Below the pieces are notes generated by a model. The model made no database searches, was not told where the DNA came from, and saw only the letters and a list, made by a program, of their open reading frames with translations. This document shows, piece after piece, positions 1-7,090 of a stretch of DNA of 10,370 nucleotides (positions are counted from its first letter, which is position 1; each line of letters starts with the position of its first letter). Where the stretch lies: the NCBI GenBank assembly GCA_028565635.1, contig JAOXYB010064534.1, positions 1-10,370 of the forward strand. Direction: 5' to 3'. Source of the DNA: Phoronis ovalis (taxonomy: Eukaryota > Phoronida > Phoronidae). The translations under genes were made by a program, and so were the position numbers.

Positions 1-1422
1 GTAGAGTTTTTAGACTTTTGTAAATACTCTGTCTGTGTGGATTCAGGTCTGACCAAAGCAACCCATTTCTTTCATGGACAAGCATTAAAGTTACATGCAG
101 TTTTTCTGTACTATAATTAAAAAGTGTTTGAAAAATTAAAAACTACATCTTTCCACCTGGTATGCTTAATGCCCTCAAGGTATAAAATATTGAATATACA
201 ATAGAGCCCATAAAGTCACACAGCGATCTATTTCAAGTAGATAATTTGGAAACAAATGACATAACAATTTTCACATTTTTGGAAGCAATTTTACTTTCGA
301 ACGAAGAAAAGCACATATGAAGCACCACTGTCTTTAACCCCACCGATTATCAAAGCCTTCTGGTGATATGTTCATTTAACCAATTCATTTCAGTTTCTAC
401 CACGCGAAACTACAGGAAATCATGATCTAGGACCTCGGGTTAAGGACTTTTATGTGCCTGGGTACATACTCTGAGCTTCTACAAATTTCCAAGAATTCTC
501 TGGACTACGATAGGCCGTGCTGCTTACAAAGGTCATGCAGACGTTACCTTAGGGACGTTACTTTTAAGTTTAAATTCCGGCGTTGAATTGATGCATTGTT
601 ATAGTCTCAGCGTTAAGATGTTGATTTTCTGAAAGGGCACCTCAATTCTGAATTTATAAAATATGAAGTCCCAGAAAACAAAAAGAACTTCCATACACAG
701 AAAAAACTAATTGAAGCATATTGTATAAATACGTGCAAATGTTTGTAAACTCTAGGCTGGGATGGAGAAAATACACTTCTTTTGAATGAAATTTTCACTC
801 GATTAGTTTTATTTGTAAACTGTCTGAAAACCTTTGTCTGTGTTTCATTAGATAAATAATTAGAGTAAACATAGATGTTTATCTTTTATTTATAACAAGT
901 AACAATTTCAATCGAATAACCATTTTAACCATTGTATTTGTTTTTAGAAGGATTTAAGACACTATTGAAAAATCTAAACAAATCATAACATTGTTATCAA
1001 TTTGACAATACTTTTTGATCTATATTAACCAATAAGTAGAAATTCTGTTGACAGCTTAGTACACTGACCACACAGATTGTCAAAACGCAAAACTTCAACC
1101 CTGGCATGTCAGGTGTGACAAAAGCGAAGTCAGCTACCTTCAGCAGTACCTATTACGTGTAAAACTTGCGACTTTAACAACCTTAATTAAATTATTAAAT
1201 TATAAAATCTAACAGTTAAGTAAATAAAGTCCAGTGAACTTGAACGTAGCGGACTCGCTGACACCCTGCTGACAACATATTTTCTCTGTACATATTAGTA
1301 GGCGCTGATCAACTGTAATGATGCTTGTAACACTATGCAAATTAAATGAGTTTCCGATTACACTTGTGCTTTTTAAACATCGGTAGGCATGCGCTAACAC
1401 GTGTAATTGTTTCCTTTCACAA
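1..1422. other. 3' flank of the forkhead gene, no coding signal
   Basis: This stretch lies downstream of the minus-strand forkhead gene and probably contains its 3' UTR plus intergenic DNA. Open frames here are short (61 and 74 codons) and show no domain or codon pattern. Positions about 300-600 are less AT-rich than their surroundings and contain a GACGTTAC octamer twice (540-547 and 553-560), but I see no exon there. A perfect octamer site for POU factors, ATGCAAAT, lies at 1335-1342, and a small palindrome (TGTCA-GGTG-TGACA) at about 1107-1120. Nothing else stands out. Confidence 0.6.
885..890 (-). terminator. possible polyadenylation signal of the forkhead gene
   Basis: The minus strand reads AATAAA here, about 530 bases past the forkhead stop codon; another copy lies near 808-813. 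This would give a 3' UTR of ordinary length. The hexamer is frequent by chance in such AT-rich DNA and I see no clear GU-rich element after it, so the call is weak. Confidence 0.22.
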
Positions 1423-2154
1423 TCAGTAAGCATATGCTGACGCTACGCTGTAAGCATATAGTGGTGGATATGTGGTGGTAAATGTTCTTGGGTGAATATG
1501 CGGTAACGGAATAGCAATGCTTTGATCTTGTAGAGTTTCGTTACGGCTCTTCTTTGCTAACAAGCTTTCAATTGAAAAGTCTTTTTTTGCTGCCGCTTGA
1601 GGGCGCAGTATACTTGACACCTGTTGAGTACTGATCGCCTGTTGCTGCATAAATGTTCTAGGAATGTAGCTATATGGATAAAAATGATTGTATAAAGTTT
1701 GTCTTAGTGTTCGTCTCGACGAACTGTTCGGTCGTCTGCGAAGTTTTCCTGATGTTCCTCCAATATACATGTCATCGCACGACGGATCAAGGGTCCAGTA
1801 ATGCCCTTTGCCTGGATCATCGAATTTCCTTGGGACTTTTACAAAACATTTGTTCAAACTTAAATTGTGCCGTATTGAATTTTGCCAACCATGTTTATTA
1901 TCTTTGTAATATGGAAAGCTTTTTGTAATAAATTCATAAATACCGCTGAGTGTAACTTTTCTTTCAGGTTGACTCGTAATGGCCATCATAATCATCGCGT
2001 TGTAACTGTAGGTAGGTTTTTCAACGACGTCGTTGCTACCCTGCGCTTCCTGTGTCAAGCTAGAGCCACTTTCGGGTTCTTCTGAGATACTGACAACATC
2101 GATGAGTTCCAATTTCCCATCTTCGAGTTTTTCAATGTTCTTCAAATCTGACAT
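1423..2154 (-). CDS. foxG-like: FoxG-class forkhead transcription factor, single exon, 243 aa
   Basis: This is a nuclear DNA-binding factor of the forkhead (winged-helix) family, intact from ATG to stop. The forkhead domain spans about residues 46-140: it opens with [14 protein letters not shown], has helix 3 with [14 protein letters not shown] (base-contacting N92, R95, H96), then [13 protein letters not shown], and ends in the wing [12 protein letters not shown]. That wing, with YN-A-IMMAI and [16 protein letters not shown], is typical of FoxG and of fly sloppy-paired. FoxG factors generally act as repressors in head, neural and sensory patterning. The N-terminal 45 residues are acidic and Ser/Glu-rich. 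The C-terminus carries an eh1-like FSIESLL and a Tyr-rich tail. The ATG is supported by an in-frame stop at 2179-2181 and G at -3. Compared with FoxG proteins that I recall at 300-490 residues, it is short, and the forkhead is divergent ([20 protein letters not shown]), so it may be an extra, lineage-specific paralogue rather than the true orthologue. Forkhead identity is near certain; FoxG class is likely. Confidence 0.93.
   Translation of the reverse strand: MSDLKNIEKLEDGKLELIDVVSISEEPESGSSLTQEAQGSNDVVEKPTYSYNAMIMMAITSQPERKVTLSGIYEFITKSFPYYKDNKHGWQNSIRHNLSLNKCFVKVPRKFDDPGKGHYWTLDPSCDDMYIGGTSGKLRRRPNSSSRRTLRQTLYNHFYPYSYIPRTFMQQQAISTQQVSSILRPQAAAKKDFSIESLLAKKSRNETLQDQSIAIPLPHIHPRTFTTTYPPLYAYSVASAYAY
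1558..1578 (-). other. eh1-like Groucho-binding motif in the forkhead protein
   Basis: Residues 193-199 read FSIESLL, matching the engrailed-homology-1 pattern F-x-I-x-x-(I/L)-L, followed by a basic AKKSR. In many Fox classes this short peptide recruits Groucho/TLE co-repressors. The match supports a repressor role; binding itself is inferred. Confidence 0.65.
1735..2019 (-). other. forkhead DNA-binding domain
   Basis: These bases encode residues 46-140. Helix 1 is around YNAMIMMAI, helix 2 around [13 protein letters not shown], recognition helix 3 around [12 protein letters not shown], then wing 1 ([15 protein letters not shown]) and wing 2 ([11 protein letters not shown]). All core hydrophobic residues and the base-contacting N, R and H are present, so the domain should bind the standard RTAAAYA site. 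The basic run just after it ([12 protein letters not shown]) can serve as a nuclear localisation signal. Confidence 0.92.
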
Positions 2155-2177
2155 CGCAATAGTAACTCTAGACAGTC

Positions 2178-2183
2178 TTTATA
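2178..2183 (-). promoter_or_regulatory. TATA-like element very close to the forkhead ATG
   Basis: The minus strand reads TATAAAGA from 2183 downward. It is a good TATA match but only about 24 bases before the ATG, so initiation 25-30 bases downstream would fall on or past the start codon. It is either a chance match or would yield a transcript with almost no leader. Confidence 0.2.
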
Positions 2184-2352
2184 AAAGTATGTTATTTAGA
2201 TGTTGATGCTAACCAGTATCGTTCCACGGCGCCGGTATATTTTCTTTATCAGCAATCAATTCTTAAAACCTATGCAAAACCGGGATGTAAAATTATCTGA
2301 CTGGTGTTTCCTCTCAGTTAAGTCAGTTTAAACTATGTTTACTATGCGTTTC

Positions 2353-2395
2353 CATTTATATCATCGGCGGTGAGATCCCTTACCTATCACGTGAC
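2353..2395 (-). promoter_or_regulatory. candidate forkhead-gene promoter: TATA-like box and CACGTG E-box
   Basis: The minus strand has GATATAAATG at 2353-2362, which would place initiation near 2325 and give a leader of about 170 bases. Just upstream is the palindromic E-box TCACGTGA (2387-2394; core CACGTG at 2388-2393), and next to it TTGTGGTT (2396-2403), a RUNX-type site. Downstream, at 2336-2342, is TGTTTAC, a forkhead consensus site that could allow autoregulation. Motif-based and unproven. Confidence 0.3.
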
Positions 2396-2403
2396 TTGTG
2401 GTT

Positions 2404-3800
2404 TTCAAAATGAACAACTATTGCTCACTCTACATATGATTTCTAACAATACAAATATCAAAATGATACACAATGTACATTTAAACACTTGGCGCCTAGC
2501 CGACCAGAAATAAAAAGTCTTACGGCAATTAAGATCTATTAAGTGATCAGTCAACTGATAAATCACCATCATATAGATTTAAATAAATGGACAATTGTTT
2601 CAATTGAAAAATGAATTGGTCACGTTTTTCAACAAAGAGGAAATATGAGTATCTGTCTTCCTGAATAACACTGGAACGTGCCAGCAGACTCTTTCTTGAG
2701 GTCTGGTGATGCTAAGAAATCCAATGAAATTTCTCCGAAATACTTTCGAAGCATCTGCATGTAATGTGATCTTATATAACAATTAAAATATACAAAAGTT
2801 GCATTTATGTGATTATATTCTTATATTATTAACTTATTATTTGTAAATTAGTTATCTTTCTGTGGGTACATTGTAAAGATTCTACATACGAAATTTAATC
2901 GCTTAATTAATAAAATAAAAAATGACATATTATTAGGTTGCAACAAGTACGCAACGCCAATCTAACGTTCTTTCGTTATAACTATGCAATAATTATAGGC
3001 TGTTGACAGTAATTTAAAATTTTGATTTATTTTAATTACATTCATAAGTATAGACGTTAAATTTAAAAAAAAGGCATTTGCGGAAGCTTAGTGAAGCGCA
3101 GAAAAAACGTATATCCCATATCAGAGCACCGTATCGAAGTTAAAATAGCTAAAATTTAATATAAAGCAATTGAAAAATAAGTATCTACAGATCCTTCTGC
3201 TAAATTTTGTAACCAAATCAAGTTAAGTGATTCAAACTGATATCGAAGGATATTATTTTGTAACATGAAAACGAAGATCGTTAAAATAAATAACATTTTG
3301 ATGATACGTCAGCTGATATCTCCGTAGACACTCATTCGTATCTGAAACAAATATATCTGCCCAAATTAAAATATGAGTTTATCGTGTTGAATGATGCATG
3401 TTATCTTTGCAGCTGTGACTTGTCATAGTATCAGATATCATTGTTTTCGGTCTATTAGCTTTACTCAGCCTTTCGAGTACATAAACATTTGGCTTCGAGT
3501 GTGCATACATCCCACCCAGGAAACTCTTCATACGATGACAAATAGAATAAACTAATCTTACAAATGTTTTTCTAAGCCAAAGTAGCGCGACAAACCATTA
3601 TGTTAAGAGTTTATCCTGCCAGAGGCGGTAAAAACTGTCTAGAACATTCATCGTTATTTTTGTTATAATAATCAAGAGACTAAACACTACAAGAACAGAT
3701 TTTGGCGACATTGTTTTATTCCATACCTTTATTAAAATATTATCATTTATGCACCTCGTCGCACAATGCAAATATCAAGGAGCTGTGTTGTAACAGTTAT
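2404..3800. other. intergenic DNA upstream of the forkhead gene
   Basis: AT-rich non-coding DNA with no convincing ORF. The least AT-rich part is about 3310-3560. It contains TCAGCTGA (palindromic E-box, about 3308-3315), the TGAC-TT-GTCA inverted half-sites near 3417-3426, and a TAATCT homeobox-type site near 3555. This part could be an enhancer, but only conservation would show it. The rest has no structure I can support. Confidence 0.5.
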
Positions 3801-3810
3801 ACCTGATTGA

Positions 3811-4573
3811 GTAAACACGGGAATGCATCGATATCTGTGATTTGGCGACAGCTTTTGTTCTATTAAAATATTTTCAATATTTTGTTTATATGTTTTGAAA
3901 ACATTCTGTAAACACGAAATGTCTGTTTTGTAACAGTCTTAATTTTTTAACCACACAAGTTTTTATAGAAACAAATCCAAACATTCATTGCATTTGTTTG
4001 TATATTTGTACACTCTGTTTTGTCGTTCGGGTATTTTCTTTTGCTTGTTTGCCATTCAATTGGTATTTTCATCGCGCCGATAAGACGTAAAAAAGCGACC
4101 GAATTGTTTTCATTTTACCCAGTGCAAACATCTACAAATATTTCGTTTTATATAAATTTTATTCAGTGCTATGATTTGTAAACAATGTGAATCATCGACG
4201 TTTTATGAAACCTACATTTTATTATGATAAAATATCCCTGTAAATTTATTTTAAATATTACATGCATTGAAAGTCTTTGTTCTGAACTTTATTACGAAAG
4301 TTTAAGACAATGAACAATAGTTCGTATTTTTTCAAAGAGTACACGTAGTCTGATAATTACAAACGCGCTTGTGTACTTAGCATTCTTGCATTTACTAATT
4401 GCATTTGTTCATTTACTATTTGTCTACTGAATGTTTTTATAACATCTACGTATGTGATTTATAGCCTACAGAGTCCGGGGGATGAATCAACTAACAGGTA
4501 TACGGTATGCTCCGTGCGATAGGAGTATGATTTTCACCGGAGATGATTTTTAGAGTTCAAAATTTTGTAAACA
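3811..4573 (+). promoter_or_regulatory. cluster of four forkhead consensus sites
   Basis: The exact heptamer GTAAACA occurs on the plus strand at 3811-3817, 3908-3914, 4178-4184 and 4567-4573. Looser variants (TGTTTAT, TGTTTGT) lie between. From base composition I estimate well under one exact match by chance in 760 bases. With a forkhead gene 1.7-2.4 kb away, an autoregulatory or cross-regulatory Fox enhancer is a reasonable guess. Confidence 0.35.
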
Positions 4574-6200
4574 TTATTAATGTTAGCAAATATCGAAACT
4601 ATTAATGTAAAATTGTCGTATATAAGAAACAAGCGTGGACACTTTTGAAAAGGTGGAACTAATATAACTAAAATATTAGTCTCAGGAAAAAGTGTGTAAT
4701 GTTTTGAAAGCTAAACTTCTGCTACGTGATGCGTGCATGTTTTATCCCGGGTGTTTTATGTACTATCATTCCCTTTACAATATCAAATAAAGGGTTCTAG
4801 TGATGTCCAACAGTTTCAGAGCGTGTGTGTTTGTTTATTTTTGTCTACAAGAAGCATTCTTGAGCTTCGGTTACAGAACATAATATTGATAACTTTACTT
4901 CCTGAGGAGTATCTGCTCTTTGTAAATAATTTTGGGTGTTTCCTTACGTCAGAATTTAAGTATCAAGTGCCATACAATGGAAGACTAGTTGCAAGTGTAG
5001 ATTACGCCACCGTGTAGAATACGCGCTTATAAATACGATATTTTAAAATTTTCTTGAAAGTTGCAAGTCTGCGAAACTGCTATGTTGCAACTCATTATTC
5101 GCCAGGTATTTTATTATAGAAAATTGCAATTGGGAAAATTATTCTTAAAAGGTACATAATAAACTTCAAGATTAATACGTAGATAATTATAAATATGTGT
5201 AATTATCCACGGGTGAATTATCACCTGTTTTCTATTTATCTTTTGGACCATTGCTATTAATATATTGACGTGAGAGAGTTAACATTGTAGTCGTCTATTC
5301 TGAAAATGTATTACATAACCACCCTAAACGTGGATAAAAACATAAACATGCAGAGATTACTGAAGGCAACGTTTACATAATTTGCGGCATGAAAATATGA
5401 ACATTTCATTCCCTACAATTAGCATTTTTTAAATTTACGTTTAGTTTTTTAAATATTTGTTGGCTTTAATTATATGCAATCGTAAACACAGTTGTACATA
5501 CATTACATACATACATACATACATACATACAGAAAAGATGTAAATATTTCTTAGTTAAAATTTTTAGGTGGCTATGGTAAAATCTTCAACGTTTTTAACA
5601 ATTAAAAGTGTCATTCTTTTATCGATACGAAAATATTTCCTCTTTTCATATACGAACAAAATTTGTTTATTATAAAACTGTTTTGTCACTGTTTTACATA
5701 TGCACCGAACTACACATTACTGGTTATTCATAATGATCCATAATACATTTCGAAAATAAATAAAGGAACACATATATATGAATATTAAGGGATAAATATA
5801 TATTATGAAAAAAAATCTCAAAATCAGAAGTTTCTTCTCACACTAAATAGTAATTAAAAAATATTACATACTATATAATTATAACCACCTATTTTCTCAT
5901 GCGGGTGAAAGTATTAAGTTGTCAGTTTGTTGTTTATATCAATATAATCTATGCCCGTATTTAAATATTTACAGTAATCATCACCCGAAATTATCATTAT
6001 ACCCACCGGCATAAAATGATATATTACACCACTATACGCCAATATAAAATAGTTTTGAAGAAATTACAATGATTTCATAATGAAAGATAAGTCTTACTGA
6101 TATACAATATATGACATGAGTAATTTGATATAATTCATTGGTCTAGCAAAGACAACTTCTCAGGCGTCTAAACATGCGATATTGCCTGGTAGTTTGTTGT
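4574..6200. other. intergenic DNA, very AT-rich
   Basis: I see no gene here. The longest frame (4733-5017, 94 codons) has no recognisable domain. The stretch holds the microsatellite at 5504-5531, a further GTAAACA at 5482-5488, and the inverted repeat GGTGA-ATTA-TCACC at 5212-5225. Positions 5560-6130 are nearly pure A/T with runs of TATA-like sequence. Confidence 0.6.
5504..5531. repeat. tetranucleotide microsatellite (TACA)7
   Basis: Seven perfect tandem copies of TACA (equally read as CATA or ATAC), preceded by interrupted copies from about 5495. It is likely length-polymorphic. It lies between genes, with no evident function. Confidence 0.95.
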
Positions 6201-6215
6201 AGTGCCACCTAGTGG
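6201..6215 (-). promoter_or_regulatory. CTCF-like binding motif, minus orientation
   Basis: The minus strand reads CCACTAGGTGGCACT, which fits the 15-base CTCF core CCASYAGRKGGCRSY at every position. CTCF is an 11-zinc-finger insulator protein found across Bilateria. The site lies about 0.8 kb upstream of the lipase start codon and 4 kb upstream of the forkhead gene. Confidence 0.5.
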
Positions 6216-6503
6216 ATATTTTTATATATCTGCTGTTTTATGTATCTGGCTCCTATCAAAATCTACTCCGAAAGTATTTGTTTTACAATATGAAACAACT
6301 ATCACGTTTTACTCGTTCACATTTTTCTAGCTACAAAATTTTATTTTCCGTGTCATTATTTAGTGTTCAGTAAAGGAATGCATGACAAAAAAGGAAGCAT
6401 GTCTATAAGTTTCGTCGAATATTTATTGCACTATATAGCATTCATGTATCTGATGTATAATATTATAAAAGAAAGCTGTTGGATCTAGCACGTTCGATTC
6501 CTG

Positions 6504-6518
6504 ACAGCAGATGTCGCT
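6504..6518 (+). promoter_or_regulatory. weaker CTCF-like motif, plus orientation
   Basis: The plus strand reads ACAGCAGATGTCGCT, which fits 13 of 15 positions of the CTCF core (mismatches at the first C and the second G of GGC). It points away from the 6201-6215 site, giving a divergent pair about 300 bases apart. Confidence 0.3.
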
Positions 6519-6699
6519 GACAATGCGTGTTACTTACTACACAGCTTAACGTGTAAGGTCTCGGATAGTTCCTAAATAAAATTGTGTGGTGTAGAGGTGC
6601 GTGTCGCTAGACAGAAATCCACTAGATTATAGTTAAAGGGTATTTTTAAACAGGAATGATGGTTGTTGCTTGTGAAATTAACGAAAATCTCGGGGCGCA

Positions 6700-6876
6700 T
6701 CACATGACCTTGTATCAGTTCAAGTTATATATATAGTGACTTTGAATGACAATATACTGTTGTGTAATATCTTAAAAATTGACGGTTCGCTACCTAGTTG
6801 CTCTATAACCATAGGACAATAACAACAATGGAACTTGATTATATTGGGGCATGTGACTTGGTGCATAGTCATGTGA
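6700..6876. promoter_or_regulatory. upstream region of the lipase gene: TATA-like run and M-box sites
   Basis: A TATATATA run lies at 6726-6733, which would put initiation near 6755 and give a leader of about 270 bases if unspliced. Around it are two perfect TCACATGA/TCATGTGA octamers (6700-6707 and 6869-6876) and a third close copy GCATGTGAC (6849-6857). These are M-box/E-box sites of the kind bound by bHLH-zip factors of the MITF/TFE group. The true transcription start is unknown. Confidence 0.3.
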
Positions 6877-6950
6877 GCTACGGAGTTCCTTGTAAATTGT
6901 ACTTCTATTATCTTTTGATATCAAGGATCAAAAACCACAAGATAATTTGA
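6828..6950 (+). other. possible upstream ORF in the lipase leader, 40 codons
   Basis: If transcription starts near 6755, this ATG (A at -3, G at +4, a strong context) would be met before the lipase ATG and would encode a 40-residue peptide (MELDYIGACD... to KNHKII), stopping 73 bases before it. No homology recognised. It could damp translation of the lipase, or simply be intergenic. Confidence 0.2.
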
Positions 6951-7023
6951 ATCTGTAAGTTTATTGTTTAGGTAAAATACGCCTTGAAAGGTGTACGTAC
7001 GGAAACGCACAAGTTTGCCAAGC

Positions 7024-7090
7024 ATGATGTCCAGGCATTGGATTACAGTGGTAGTTTTATTTCTATGCGGTTTAGGTTTAGTTAGAAACG
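7024..7090 (+). CDS. lipase exon 1: signal peptide
   Basis: ATGATG opens the frame; 22 codons plus one base, ending at the donor G|GTAAGT (7091). The exon encodes a short basic start, then about 14 hydrophobic residues, as in a cleaved signal peptide. The single leftover base joins with exon 2 to give an Ala codon. It is too short to appear as a separate ORF. Confidence 0.75.

Noticed and set aside
1335-1342. POU octamer ATGCAAAT, also at 3766 and 9209
   Set aside because: Three copies in 10 kb of AT-rich DNA is near what chance gives, and one copy sits inside the minisatellite.
1209-1433. 74-codon minus-strand ORF just after the forkhead stop
   Set aside because: It overlaps the end of the forkhead gene in another frame and shows no domain. 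It lies in the probable 3' UTR.
1674-2085. Two plus-strand ORFs of 84 and 67 codons
   Set aside because: They are antisense shadows of the conserved forkhead coding sequence.
4733-5017. 94-codon plus-strand ORF between the genes
   Set aside because: No recognisable domain, low-information sequence, and a length expected by chance. No splice or promoter context supports it.
5212-5225. GGTGA-ATTA-TCACC as a hormone-receptor inverted site
   Set aside because: Only five bases per arm and not the standard spacing of known receptor elements; too weak to claim.
6481-6506. GTTCGATTC resembling a tRNA B box
   Set aside because: The flanking bases do not pair into a T stem, and no A box or acceptor stem is found at the right distance.
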